A DNA stretch of 64,000 nt from Peptococcaceae bacterium BRH_c8a (GTDB lineage: Bacteria > Bacillota > Desulfotomaculia > Desulfotomaculales > Desulfallaceae): assembly GCA_000961575.1 (NCBI GenBank), contig LADP01000001.1:1-64000 (forward strand), read 5' to 3'. The stretch's first letter is position 1, and the number at the start of each line of letters is the position of its first letter. Made by a program: the position numbers and the translations under genes. Under the pieces are notes generated by a model. That model was not told the DNA's origin. It did no database searches and saw nothing but the letters and a program-made list of their open reading frames with translations. This document shows, piece by piece, positions 39,701 to 49,022 of the stretch.

Positions 39701-39838
39701 ATGACGTTGGAATCTCCGGTGTTGGTACAAATCGAGGGGCAGTGGCTGGCCTTGTCCGGCTGTGGCGATGTGGTGGCTTTAGGTGCGGCCTATGAAGACG
39801 TGCTAAACGATTCGCTAGGGGTCAATAGAAAGAAGTAG
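39701..39838 (+). CDS. Small soluble protein, 45 residues
   Basis: A small frame from ATG 39701 with a very good ribosome binding site (GGGAGGTG). It reads MTLESPVLVQIEGQWLALSG, then CGDVVALGAAYEDVLNDSLG and VNRKK. It contains no membrane span. It lies between two terminators, so it is likely to be its own unit or to follow the peptide gene by read-through. Family not recognised. Confidence 0.5.
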   Translation: MTLESPVLVQIEGQWLALSGCGDVVALGAAYEDVLNDSLGVNRKK

Positions 39839-39868
39839 TATTCAGTAGTCAGGTGGTTGCAAAAAATA

Positions 39869-39908
39869 AAGGGCTTTGCGACAAGGTGTATGTTGTCGTA
39901 AGGCCCTT
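39869..39908. terminator. Bidirectional terminator between convergent genes
   Basis: AAGGGC (39869) pairs with GCCCTT (39903-39908) and inside CGACAA (39879) pairs with TTGTCG (39893). T-runs follow on both strands; the minus-strand run (ATTTTTT) is stronger. It ends the fad operon and the small-gene unit. Confidence 0.75.
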
Positions 39909-39937
39909 ACTTTATGGAGCATAATTATGTTAAAAAT

Positions 39938-40570
39938 TTATCCGGCTTTGTTTAAAAGCTTGGCTGGAAAGGCCTGGCAGGCACCGTCCGTGGACATCGC
40001 CCGGGCCAGTAGATTGTAGACCGGCTCAATTTGGTCCGTCAGTTTATAATTGTGCTGCGACATTACCCACGAGGTGGCCACTTCGTCCATCGCCCCGAAA
40101 ACAATCTGCCGGGTCAACTTCTTATTAAGGTCGCTTCTAAAAACCCCCGTGCTGATACCCTGCTCAATAATTTCTTCGACAATTTTAAAGTAGTCTTTCA
40201 GAGGGGCGGCAATTCCTTTACGAATAAAAGCGTCCGACTGGCGCAATTGTATCTGCAACACCAGGGCCAGATTACGGTCGGCTTCCAGCATCATGAAATG
40301 CATACTAATTAACTTAGCCAATCTTTCGTACGGGTTTTCCAGTTGTTTTAGCTCCTGGCGGGCACTGGCTGTAAAATCTCCCATTTTAACCTTGAAAAGC
40401 GATACCAGCACATCTTCCTTATTCTGAAAGTACAGATAGATGGTGCCGTCGGCCACTCCCGCTTCCCTGGCAATCTTGGATACCTGGGAGTTGTGGTAGC
40501 CATTTTCCGCAATTACCTTGACCGCTGCTTCAATGATAGCGTTATATTTTTCTCCGGTGCGTTTGGCCAT
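39938..40570 (-). CDS. fadR: TetR-family regulator of fatty-acid oxidation (FadR-like)
   Basis: A 210-residue TetR-family repressor. The N-terminal helix-turn-helix is in KIAREAGVADGTIYLYFQNK; the C-terminal domain should bind a ligand, probably a long-chain acyl-CoA as in the Bacillus FadR. It is the last gene of the minus-strand beta-oxidation operon, 71 bases after the acyl-CoA dehydrogenase. The ATG follows GGAGGTGG. The perfect palindrome at 46259-46276 is its likely operator, giving feedback control of its own operon. Symbol by analogy. Confidence 0.85.
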   Translation of the reverse strand: MAKRTGEKYNAIIEAAVKVIAENGYHNSQVSKIAREAGVADGTIYLYFQNKEDVLVSLFKVKMGDFTASARQELKQLENPYERLAKLISMHFMMLEADRNLALVLQIQLRQSDAFIRKGIAAPLKDYFKIVEEIIEQGISTGVFRSDLNKKLTRQIVFGAMDEVATSWVMSQHNYKLTDQIEPVYNLLARAMSTDGACQAFPAKLLNKAG

Positions 40571-40641
40571 GAGCCACCTCCTCCCGTGAATATTTGCCGC
40601 GCCGTGAACCCGGCGCGGCTTTAGTATACGGGCTCAGAAAA

Positions 40642-42393
40642 TTAAACTACGTATTTGCCGGCTTCGAAAACCTTGGCGGCAATCTTTTGGCGTACAGCGA
40701 TTACGTTGATCGGGGTGTACTTGCACAGGCGTTTGGCTACGCTGAGATTGGTGCGCAGCATGTCGCCGTCAAACATGTAGGCCATAGCTTGTTTGGCCCA
40801 GGCATCCAGTTTGGGGAACGCGTCGTAGGTGTAGGCCAGGGCCAGTTCCACCTTGGTCTCGGCGCTTTCCGGGTCGGTGTCCAGAGCTTTTTTAGCCCGC
40901 AGCAGCGCGCTTTCAATAGCGTAAACCTCTATGGCCATATTAGCCATAATCTCGATAATTTCCTGCTCTTTAGCGATTTTTTGCATATATTTCTGGGCCG
41001 CACTGCCGCCCACCATCAGGAACAGCTTCTTGGCACGGTCCAGCATATCAAATTCAATCTCCAGCGGAGCCTCGTCACCGGTAGGCGCTTTGGCCCGCAG
41101 CGAGGTCAGTTCGCCGACCAGAGCCTGAGCGGCCTGCAGTAAGGGCAGTTGCCCTTTCATGCCGCGGCGCAGCAGGGTGGCGGGAATGATTAAACGGTTA
41201 ACTTCGTTAGTGCCTTCAAAAATCCGGTTAATCCGGCTGTCGCGGTAATAACGCTCGGCCACGAACTCTTGGGTATAACCGTAACCGCCGTGAATCTGCA
41301 AGCACTCGTCCACACAAAAGTCCAGAGCTTCAGAGGCGTGAACTTTGGCGATGGAACACTCAACGGCGTAGTCCTCAATGGTGGCGCCGATTTCTTTACC
41401 ATCGGTTTTACCTTCCAGTGACTCTTCAATATCACCCACCATGCGGTATAGCAGGCTCTCCGAAGCGTAAGCTTTGGCAGCCATCAAGGCAATCTTGTTC
41501 TTAATCATACCGAATTTGGCGATGGGCAGGTTAAACTGCTGGCGCTCCAGGGCGTACTTGGCAGCCGAGGCCAGAGCCCGCTTGGCAGCACCGGTGGCGC
41601 CTGCGCCCAGCTTGTAACGGCCGATGTTTAGGATGTTAAAGGCAATCACGTGGCCTTTGCCGATTTCGCCCAGCATGTTTTCCACCGGCACCAGAGCGTC
41701 TTCATAGACCAGGGAGCAGGTGGAGGAACCTTTGATGCCCAGTTTCTTTTCTTCCGGGCCTACCGAGAACCCGGGGGTGTCCCGGTCAACGATAAAGCAG
41801 CTGAATTTTTCACCGTCCACCTTGGCGTAGGTAATGTACACGTCGGCAAAACCGGCGTTGGTGATGAAGATTTTTTCCCCGTTCATGATGTAGTGTTTGC
41901 CGTCTTCGGTAAGCACAGCCTTGGTGCGGCAGCCCAGCGCGTCTGAACCGGCCATCGGCTCGGTGAGGGCATAAGCGGCAATCAGTTTACCGGTGGCCAG
42001 CCCGGGCAGGTACTTTTTCTTCTGCTCTTCGGTACCGAAGAGGATGATGGGCAGAGAGCCAATGCCGGTATGGGCGCCGTGGCTAACCGAGAAGGAGCCG
42101 CCGCCGGCAACGTTTTCAGCAATAATGGCGGAAGCAATTTTGCCCATTTCGTCGCCTTCATATTCTTCAGGAATGTCGGCGGAGAGGATGCCAATTTCGC
42201 CGGCTTTTTCCATCAGTGAGCGCATCATGCCCGGGGGTTGCTTATCCAGTTCTTCTATTTTGGGTGCTACTTCATTTTCTACAAAGTCGTCAACGGTTTC
42301 GGCAATCATCTTGTGCTCGTCGGCGAAATCTTCCGGAGTAAAGATTTGGTTTGGGTCAATGTTTTCCAGTAAAAACATACCGCCCTTTTGCAT
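40642..42393 (-). CDS. Acyl-CoA dehydrogenase
   Basis: An FAD enzyme for the first step of beta-oxidation, 583 residues, which is longer than the common 380-residue form. It has the N- and middle domains (ALTEPMAGSDA, and FITNAGFADVYITYAK) and the C-terminal helical domain with the likely catalytic Glu in RINRIFEGTNEVNR. A C-terminal extension of about 150 residues follows (ALVGELTSL to the end). It lies 42 bases after the thiolase gene. It probably takes long-chain substrates; electrons would go to an ETF not in the window. Confidence 0.92.
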   Translation of the reverse strand: MQKGGMFLLENIDPNQIFTPEDFADEHKMIAETVDDFVENEVAPKIEELDKQPPGMMRSLMEKAGEIGILSADIPEEYEGDEMGKIASAIIAENVAGGGSFSVSHGAHTGIGSLPIILFGTEEQKKKYLPGLATGKLIAAYALTEPMAGSDALGCRTKAVLTEDGKHYIMNGEKIFITNAGFADVYITYAKVDGEKFSCFIVDRDTPGFSVGPEEKKLGIKGSSTCSLVYEDALVPVENMLGEIGKGHVIAFNILNIGRYKLGAGATGAAKRALASAAKYALERQQFNLPIAKFGMIKNKIALMAAKAYASESLLYRMVGDIEESLEGKTDGKEIGATIEDYAVECSIAKVHASEALDFCVDECLQIHGGYGYTQEFVAERYYRDSRINRIFEGTNEVNRLIIPATLLRRGMKGQLPLLQAAQALVGELTSLRAKAPTGDEAPLEIEFDMLDRAKKLFLMVGGSAAQKYMQKIAKEQEIIEIMANMAIEVYAIESALLRAKKALDTDPESAETKVELALAYTYDAFPKLDAWAKQAMAYMFDGDMLRTNLSVAKRLCKYTPINVIAVRQKIAAKVFEAGKYVV

Positions 42394-42435
42394 TTTAACT
42401 TACCCCTTTCTGGAGTTATAAATTTATTTTATTTA

Positions 42436-43614
42436 TTAATCAACCATCTCAAACACGCCGGCTGCGCCCATGCCGCCGCCGATGCACATGCTTACTACGC
42501 CGTAGCGGGCGCCCTGGCGCTTCATTTCGTAAATCAGTTGGGTGGTCAATTTGGCGCCGGTGCAGCCCAGCGGGTGACCCAGGGCGACTGCGCCGCCGTT
42601 GAAGTTCACTTTGGCGGGATCCAGATCCAGCACTTTAATGCTGGCCAGCGCCTGGGCCGCGAATGCTTCGTTCAGCTCAAACACGTCGACTTGATCTTTG
42701 GTGATGCCGGCCAATTTCAGCGCTTTGGGAATGGCCACGGTGGGGCCGATGCCCATTACTTCCGGCGGGCAGCCGCCCACAGCATAGGAGCGGAAAATAG
42801 CCAGGGGCTTTAAGCCCAGGGCATCTGCCTTTTCGCGGCTCATCACCATCACTGCGGAAGCGCCGTCGCTGGTTTGGGAACTGTTGCCTGCGGTGACCGA
42901 GCCGCCTGTCATAAATGCCGGGCGCAGCTTGGCCAGGGTTTCCATAGTGGTGCCGGGGCGCACGCCCTCGTCGGTATCAAATACAAAGGATTTCTCGACC
43001 AGTTTACCTTTGGCTCTGGATTTCTGGACCAGGGTCAGGGGCAGGATCTGCTCCTTGAACCGTCCTTCAGAGATGGCTCTGGTTGCTTTGGCGTGGCTGC
43101 CCACCGAGAATTCATCTTGCATTTCTCTGGTGATACCGTACCTGGCAGCTACGTTTTCAGCGGTCAGGCCCATGCCCATGTACGCCTCGGGGCAAATTTC
43201 CATCAGCTCGGGGTCGGGCACGCACTTATTGCCGCCCATAGGCACCTGGCTCATGCTCTCCACGCCGCCGCACAGATATACGTCGGCGAAGCCGGCCATA
43301 ACCCTGGTGGCGCCGATGGCGATGGATTCAATGCCGGAGGAACAGAAACGGTTTACTGTGACGCCCGATACGGTATCGGGCAGGCCGGCCTTGAGGGCGA
43401 GCATCCGGGCTACGTTCATGCCCTGCTCGGCTTCCGGGAAGGCGCAGCCGAAAATTACGTCGTCTATATCAGCGGGATCCAGACCGGGTGTCCTTGCCAC
43501 CACAGCCTTAATGACCTCGGTGCCCAAGTGTTCGGGGCGGGTGTTCTTCAAAATGCCCCGGGGCGCCTTGCCTATGGCGGTACGTACTGCGCTGACGATT
43601 ACAGCTTCTCGCAT
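42436..43614 (-). CDS. fadA: Acetyl-CoA acyltransferase (thiolase, FadA-type)
   Basis: It cleaves 3-ketoacyl-CoA in the last step of beta-oxidation. The 392-residue protein has the nucleophile C91 in [23 protein letters not shown] and the second catalytic cysteine in CIGGGMG. It is the second gene of the operon after the HAD/ECH fusion. ATG follows AAGGAGG. Confidence 0.94.
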   Translation of the reverse strand: MREAVIVSAVRTAIGKAPRGILKNTRPEHLGTEVIKAVVARTPGLDPADIDDVIFGCAFPEAEQGMNVARMLALKAGLPDTVSGVTVNRFCSSGIESIAIGATRVMAGFADVYLCGGVESMSQVPMGGNKCVPDPELMEICPEAYMGMGLTAENVAARYGITREMQDEFSVGSHAKATRAISEGRFKEQILPLTLVQKSRAKGKLVEKSFVFDTDEGVRPGTTMETLAKLRPAFMTGGSVTAGNSSQTSDGASAVMVMSREKADALGLKPLAIFRSYAVGGCPPEVMGIGPTVAIPKALKLAGITKDQVDVFELNEAFAAQALASIKVLDLDPAKVNFNGGAVALGHPLGCTGAKLTTQLIYEMKRQGARYGVVSMCIGGGMGAAGVFEMVD

Positions 43615-43630
43615 TAGCTTACCTCCTTAG

Positions 43631-43712
43631 GGGGTCAGGCCCTGCATAACTGCATAAGTTTCAGTTCATGTTTTAACCTCGGCAGTTATGCAGTTATGCA
43701 GGGCCTGACCCC
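43631..43712. repeat. 27-bp perfect inverted repeat between fadB and fadA
   Basis: The arm GGGGTCAGGCCCTGCATAAC plus TGCATAA (43631-43657) is perfectly complementary to 43686-43712, with a 28-base loop. There is no T-run on either side. It may be a processing or stabilising element for the mRNA or another mobile repeat family. Confidence 0.9.
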
Positions 43713-43720
43713 GTTTTTAA

Positions 43721-46144
43721 CTAGTTTCTCAGTGGTTTATTGAATTTCAACATGTGTCTCATCCGGTCCAGGGTTTTGGGTTCCCCGAGCAGGCTCAGGA
43801 AAGCTTCCCGTTCCAGGTCTAACAGGTCTTGTTCAGTGACCTCGGTGCCCGGTGTCACGCCGCCGCCGGTGACTATGTAGGCGACTTTCTTGGCGATCTT
43901 GGCATCGTGTTCGCTAATTTGCTTGCCCCATAGCAGGGTCTGGATGGCCAGTTCCAGAGCAGCGTAGCCCGAAGTGCCGGTAGCTTTAATTTTCTTCGGC
44001 TGCAGTGGCGCAAAGCCGGCCGCGGCCATTTCCAGCACCAGGCGCTTGGCGTCGCCGATAATGCGGTCGCGATTGGGGCTGACCCGGTCGGTGGCGCGCA
44101 TTAGGCCGAACTTGATGGCCTCAAAACCGCTAGTGGCCACTTTGGCCATCGCAATGTTTTCAAAGGCGCGGTTGATAATGGGCTGTACCGTGTTGGTGCC
44201 GCCCACGGTGACCGCAGTCTTGGGTGCTTCCAGTTCATATGCCCTAAAGGCCAGTTCCTTGGTGCCGCCGCCGGCGGGTACCAGGCCCACGCCTACTTCC
44301 ACCAGGCCCATGTAAGTTTCCCCGGCCGCATTCACTTGGTGCGCGTGCAGGCAGATCTCGCAGCCGCCACCCACCGCCATGCCGTGCGGAGCCGCTACAA
44401 CGGGCTTTTTGCAATACTTCAGGCGCATGGTGCTCTTTTGGAATTCGTCCACCATGATGTCTAAATCATCAAACTCATCGTCTTCGGCTTCCATCAGCAC
44501 CAGGAACAGATTGGCGCCTACCGAGAAGTGCTGGCCAAAGTTGCCGATCACCAGACCCTCGTAGTTTTTTTCAACTTCCTTAACCGAGTAGTTAACCATG
44601 TTTACAATGTCATCACCGATGGAGTTGGCCTTGCTGTGGAATTCCAGGCAGCATACGCCGTCTCCGATATCAATCAGGCTGGCGCCGCTGTTGGATTTGA
44701 TTACTTTATGCTGGTCTTTAAGGGGAGCCAGGTAGATAACCCCTTCGGGGATGCGCTCCTGCACCTCGCCCTTGGTGGACTGGTTAAAGTAGAAACGGCA
44801 GCCTTCTTTCTTGTCATAGAAGCTGGTCTTGCCGGCTGCCAGCAGGTCTTCAACCACCTGGGGCAGTTTGCCGCCCTCGGCCTTGATGCGGTCGGCCACA
44901 GCCTGTACGCCCAGAGCGTCCCAAACTTCAAAGGGACCCATATCCCAGTTGAAGCCCCAACGCATGGCGTCATCGATGGATTGGATGTCGTCGGCAATTT
45001 CGCCCAGCAGGTTGGCGGCGTAAACAATGGCGTCACGCTGGATGCGCCAGGCAAACTCGGCGCCCTTGTCCTTACCGGCGAGCAGCGCTTTCATTTGCTT
45101 GGCTGGTTTGCCGGCCTGCTTGGCGGCTGCCAGAGAAGCGAATTTGGGTTTTTGCTTGGGCCGGTATTCCATGCTCTGGTAATCCAGCACCAGTATTTCT
45201 CTGCCTTGGTCAGTCTTAACCTTTTTATAGAAGCCCTGGCGGGTCTTATCGCCCAGCCATTTGTTATTCAGCATTTGGCCCATAAATTCGGGCGCTTCAA
45301 AAACGGCTTTTTCAGCGGGGTCGGTGGCCACATCGTAAACGTTCTTGGCCACGTGCAGCAGGACGTCCAGGCCAACCATGTCCAGGGTGCGGAAAGAGGC
45401 ACTCTTGGGCCGGCACATCACGCGTCCGGTTAAGGCGTCAACTTCCTCTACGGTCAGGCCCATTTCCACCATCGTCTTGATAGTGGAACACATGCCGTAG
45501 ACGCCGATGCGGTTGGCAATAAAGTTGGGGGTATCCTTGCAGATAACCATCCCTTTGCCCAACACCTTCTCGCCGAAGGAGCGCATGTAGTCCATGATTT
45601 CCGGCAGGGTATCGTTACCCGGGATGATTTCTAAAAGTTTCATATAACGGGGCGGGTTGAAGAAGTGGGTGCCTAAAAAGTGCTGTCTAAACTCCTGGGA
45701 CAGTCCCTCACACATACTGTTGATGGATATACCTGAGGTGTTGGAACTGACAATGGCCCCGGGCTTGCGGACGGATTCAACCTTTTTCAGCAGGCTTTGC
45801 TTGATGTCCAGCCGTTCCACGACCACTTCGATAATCCAGTCGCACTCGGCCAGCACATTCAGGTTGTCTTCAAAGTTACCCGGTGTTAATAGGGCTGCGT
45901 TTTCCGGTACATATAACGGTGCCGGTTTGGCTTTAAGCAACTGCTGGATTCCACTCGTGGCAAACCTGTTCCGGACTTGCGGGCTTTCTAGAGTCAGCCC
46001 CTTTTTCTCTTCGTCTGGAGTGAGTTGATTCGGCACGATGTCCAGTAGGTAGGTGGGAATGCCCACGTTGGCCAAATGTCCGGCAATGGTTGCGCCCATT
46101 ACGCCGGCGCCTAGCACGGCGGCTTTGTTGATGCTGCGCTTCAT
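43721..46144 (-). CDS. 3-hydroxyacyl-CoA dehydrogenase / enoyl-CoA hydratase fusion (FadN-like)
   Basis: A bifunctional beta-oxidation enzyme of 807 residues. The N-terminal Rossmann domain has AAVLGAGVMGATIAGHLAN; HFFNPPRYMKLLEIIPG holds the dehydrogenase His. The crotonase-type domain is at the C-terminal end (VVAAPHGMAVGGGCEICLHA). This order matches FadN of Bacillus rather than FadB of E. coli. I start at the ATG at 46144 (MKRSINKAAVLG) after AAGGAGG; the upstream extension is not conserved. First gene of the operon. Confidence 0.93.
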   Translation of the reverse strand: MKRSINKAAVLGAGVMGATIAGHLANVGIPTYLLDIVPNQLTPDEEKKGLTLESPQVRNRFATSGIQQLLKAKPAPLYVPENAALLTPGNFEDNLNVLAECDWIIEVVVERLDIKQSLLKKVESVRKPGAIVSSNTSGISINSMCEGLSQEFRQHFLGTHFFNPPRYMKLLEIIPGNDTLPEIMDYMRSFGEKVLGKGMVICKDTPNFIANRIGVYGMCSTIKTMVEMGLTVEEVDALTGRVMCRPKSASFRTLDMVGLDVLLHVAKNVYDVATDPAEKAVFEAPEFMGQMLNNKWLGDKTRQGFYKKVKTDQGREILVLDYQSMEYRPKQKPKFASLAAAKQAGKPAKQMKALLAGKDKGAEFAWRIQRDAIVYAANLLGEIADDIQSIDDAMRWGFNWDMGPFEVWDALGVQAVADRIKAEGGKLPQVVEDLLAAGKTSFYDKKEGCRFYFNQSTKGEVQERIPEGVIYLAPLKDQHKVIKSNSGASLIDIGDGVCCLEFHSKANSIGDDIVNMVNYSVKEVEKNYEGLVIGNFGQHFSVGANLFLVLMEAEDDEFDDLDIMVDEFQKSTMRLKYCKKPVVAAPHGMAVGGGCEICLHAHQVNAAGETYMGLVEVGVGLVPAGGGTKELAFRAYELEAPKTAVTVGGTNTVQPIINRAFENIAMAKVATSGFEAIKFGLMRATDRVSPNRDRIIGDAKRLVLEMAAAGFAPLQPKKIKATGTSGYAALELAIQTLLWGKQISEHDAKIAKKVAYIVTGGGVTPGTEVTEQDLLDLEREAFLSLLGEPKTLDRMRHMLKFNKPLRN

Positions 46145-46258
46145 CTTCCGGTGTCCTCCTTTTGTAACAATTTGTAACTTACTCCCGTGTCGCACGGGTA
46201 TCGATCCGGAAAGGTTTAAGATTTTATGAGAGACTTTCCGTAATCTTGACTAAATAAC

Positions 46259-46276
46259 TGACTGAACGTTCAGTCA
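46259..46276. promoter_or_regulatory. FadR-type operator at the fad promoter
   Basis: TGACTGAACGTTCAGTCA is a perfect 18-base palindrome. Reading the minus strand, a perfect TATAAT (46281-46276) touches it, so a bound repressor would block RNA polymerase; the -35 region is poor. Form and position fit the FadR operators of Firmicutes. It lies 115 bases before the fadN-like start. Confidence 0.8.
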
Positions 46277-46507
46277 TTATATTAAAGATATTGCATTTAG
46301 GGTAAAAAATCAATAGGACTAGTGGTTTTTTTGCTACCGCTGGAGTTCGCTGAACGACCATTCACAATAAGGAAAAGACCGTTTAAGTTGTGAAAACGAC
46401 ATTTGACGGGATGGGGTAGAATTTTTCTAAAGGGGAGTGCAATTGGCAACTGGTGGGGAATTATGGGTAAAAGCTTTAGGTGTGGCCGGGTTTAGGTCTA
46501 TTCTGAT

Positions 46508-47026
46508 AATGCTTTTTAAAGTTGGTTGTAGTGGACGCGGCGCTCCGGTGATATCGCTCCGCTCTCTCTTGCAATTCTTATTGTTGTGGGCGGTGTGGGT
46601 TATTGTTATCGCATGGCATCAGCTGCTTAACCGTTTGGCTACGCCCTAAGCAGCCTGAATTCGGGGCTATGACGGGCTAATCAACGCATCCAGGTGCACC
46701 GTTCGCTCCGGAAATCACCAGATCGCCGCGAAGGCTGGTTTTCTTTTTTTTGCTGGTACCGCGTTTTGCTGTGGTGGTCTAACCTGAAAATGCTTTTAAA
46801 GTTGGTTGTAGTGGACGCGGCGCTCCGGTGATATCGCTCCGCTCTCTCTTGCAATTCTTATTGTTGTGGGCGGTGTGGGTTATTGTTACCGCATGGCATC
46901 AGCTGCTTAACCGGTTGGCTACGCCCTAAGCAGCCTGAATTCGGGGCTATGACGGGCTAATCAACGCATCCAGGTGCACCGTTCGCTCCGGAAATCACCG
47001 GATCGCCGCGAAGGCTGGTTTTTTTC
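46508..47026 (-). repeat. Family B elements B2 and B3, tandem pair (minus orientation)
   Basis: Two copies of about 240 bases with a 40-base linker, period 280. Both run from GTTGGTTGTAGTGG to GCGAAGGCTGG and differ at only a few bases. Short inverted repeats (CCGGTGATATC and its complement) lie near the two ends. Frames inside the copies are not genes. The remaining part of the gap (47027-47375) and 46277-46507 show only AT-rich sequence and no gene. Confidence 0.9.
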
Positions 47027-47375
47027 TTCTAGTGACGCGCAGCGGATGGGCGTGCCCCTAAACGCATCATCATGCATCATCAGTGGTGTAAGGAGGGGTC
47101 AATTTACAAAAAACAAAATTTTGCATTTTGCAAAAAGGTTTTATAAATTGGCTGTGGAAATAATTTAATGCTCGCTTGGCTTTTTTGCGGCGGGGTTTAG
47201 TGCGGCTGTAGATGCAGTTGTCATGATGCATTAAGTGATGCAATTGTTAAACGGCAACGCTTTGGTGGTGGTATGGATGCGGGGAAATGGTGTGATTTAA
47301 AGGGTATAGTGGCCATATGGCATTAGTTTGCAATAGCCTGGGCTGATATAAATTGGGCTGAAGGAGGAATTCATC

Positions 47376-48560
47376 ATGAAAGAAACTTACATTGTAGCAG
47401 GGGCACGGACACCGATTGGTGATTTTGGCGGGGCATTTCGTAACTTGCTGTCCTACCAACTGGCGGTGACGGTAATTAATGAAGCTGTCAAGCGGGCGGG
47501 AATTGATCCCGGTGAAATAGACGATGTGATTCTGGGTAACTGCGCCCAGCGCTCTGACGAGCCCAACGTGGCCCGTACCGCGGCCCTTTATGCCGGGCTG
47601 CCTATCGAAGTAACCGGGATGACTATCCAAAGGCAGTGTGCCTCGGGCATGCAGGCCATTATCAGCGGTTGCCAGCAGATAGCCACCGGCGACTCCGAGG
47701 TGGTGCTGGCCGGCGGCACCGAAGCTATGAGTGCGGTTCCCTACGTGCTTAAAGACGTCCGCTGGGGCAAGCGCCTGCAGCACGGCCAGATGACCGATGC
47801 TTTATGGGAGACACTAATGGATCCTATCCATAAAATCATGATGGGCGAAACAGCGGAACGGCTGGCCGACAAGTACGGCATCACCAGGGAAGAGCAGGAT
47901 CAGGTTGCTTACCGCAGCCACATGAACGCTGTCCGGGCCATCGACGAGGGTTACTTTAAACGGGAAATCGTGCCGGTGCCGGTGCCCCAGCGTAAGGGCG
48001 ACCCGAAGATGGTGGATACCGATGAACACCCCCGCCGTGATTTATCCCTGGCTTCTCTGGCCAAGTTGGCCCCGGCTTTCCGTAAAGAAGGAACCGTGAC
48101 CGCCGGCAACGCCTCGGGCTTAAATGATGCTGCCGCTGCAGTAATCCTAATGTCGGAAGACAAAGTCAAACAGCATAATCTTAAGCCGATGGCCCGCATC
48201 GTCAGCTACGCCAGAGCCGGCGTGGAGCCCGACCTGATGGGCTACGGCCCGGTGCCGGCAATTAAAAAAGCGCTGGCCCGGGCGGGTAAAAGCCTGGCGG
48301 ATATGGAAATAATTGAACTTAACGAGGCTTTTGCCGCCCAGTACCTGGCCTGTGAAAAAATGTTGGGTCTAAACCGGGAACTGGTTAACGTAAACGGCAG
48401 CGGAGTAGGTCTGGGACACCCCGTGGGTGCCACCGGGGCCCGCATCACCATCACCATGCTGCACGAGATGGAGCGGAGAAACCTGCAGTGGGGTTTGGCT
48501 TCCCTCTGTGTAGGCGGCGGCATGGGCATTGCCATGATCGTGGAAAGACAAAAGTCCTAA
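47376..48560 (+). CDS. Acetyl-CoA acetyltransferase (second thiolase)
   Basis: A 394-residue thiolase facing away from the fad operon. It has the nucleophile C88 in [27 protein letters not shown] and CVGGGMG. It differs clearly from the first thiolase and is closer to acetoacetyl-CoA thiolases by impression. ATG follows GAAGGAGGAA. It stands alone, so it may serve acetoacetyl-CoA formation or a different chain length. Confidence 0.93.
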   Translation: MKETYIVAGARTPIGDFGGAFRNLLSYQLAVTVINEAVKRAGIDPGEIDDVILGNCAQRSDEPNVARTAALYAGLPIEVTGMTIQRQCASGMQAIISGCQQIATGDSEVVLAGGTEAMSAVPYVLKDVRWGKRLQHGQMTDALWETLMDPIHKIMMGETAERLADKYGITREEQDQVAYRSHMNAVRAIDEGYFKREIVPVPVPQRKGDPKMVDTDEHPRRDLSLASLAKLAPAFRKEGTVTAGNASGLNDAAAAVILMSEDKVKQHNLKPMARIVSYARAGVEPDLMGYGPVPAIKKALARAGKSLADMEIIELNEAFAAQYLACEKMLGLNRELVNVNGSGVGLGHPVGATGARITITMLHEMERRNLQWGLASLCVGGGMGIAMIVERQKS

Positions 48561-48562
48561 TG

Positions 48563-48641
48563 TAGGGGCACCCCTCGCGGGTGCCCGGTATACGCATCCC
48601 CCCGCAATAATTAATTGGGGCACCCGCAAGGGGTGCCCCTA
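48563..48641. repeat. Long inverted repeat after the thiolase
   Basis: TAGGGGCACCCCTCGCGGGT plus GCCC (48563-48586) pairs with 48618-48641 with one mismatch. This GGGGCACCC/GGGTGCCCC repeat type is common in bacterial genomes. A half copy lies at 4920-4936. It may end the thiolase transcript although no T-run is present. Confidence 0.8.
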
Positions 48642-48654
48642 CGGATGACAATCG

Positions 48655-48680
48655 AAGTTGCAACACCTGGCACCAAAGCC
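48655..48680. repeat. Family A half-site, A9
   Basis: A single right arm (GTTGCAACACCTGGCACCA, then AAGCC) without its left partner. It abuts the inverted repeat just before it. Confidence 0.8.
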
Positions 48681-48719
48681 TGGCAGGATGACATTCCCAA
48701 AGTCTATTTTTCAGGATAG

Positions 48720-48992
48720 ACCACCATGCCGCAATGCACCACCATCAGAAGAATGAAAACCAGCCTTCGCGGCGATCCGGTGATATCCGGAGCGAACGGT
48801 GCACCTGGATGCGTTGATTAGCCCGTCATAGCCCCGAATTCATGGCTGCTTAGGGCGTAGCCAAACGGCTAGGCAGTTTGTGCCTGCGGTAACAATAACC
48901 CATTCCGATCACAACAAGTAGAATTGCAAGAGAGAGCGGAGCGATATCACCGGAGCGCCGCGCCCACTACAACCATCTTAATAGTATTTCCA
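48720..48992 (+). repeat. Family B element B4, single copy
   Basis: A full copy in plus orientation: linker (CCACCATGCCGCAATGC) from 48720, left end ACCAGCCTTCGCGGCGATCC at about 48762, right end CGATATCACCGGAGCGCC followed by the ACTACAACCATCTTAA tail. It ends about 20 bases before the glycosylase gene, so it may carry or affect its promoter. Confidence 0.9.
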
Positions 48993-49022
48993 GGGTAAAA
49001 CATGATTTAAAGGGTGAGCAAA

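Noticed and set aside
46437-46649. 70-codon frame and similar frames inside family B copies
   Set aside because: They lie entirely in repeated sequence and are not kept in the other copies of the element.
47311-47336. Sigma-54 promoter (TGGCAT..TTGCAA) before the second thiolase
   Set aside because: The GG to GC distance is one base short of what sigma-54 needs, and no enhancer-binding regulator is nearby.
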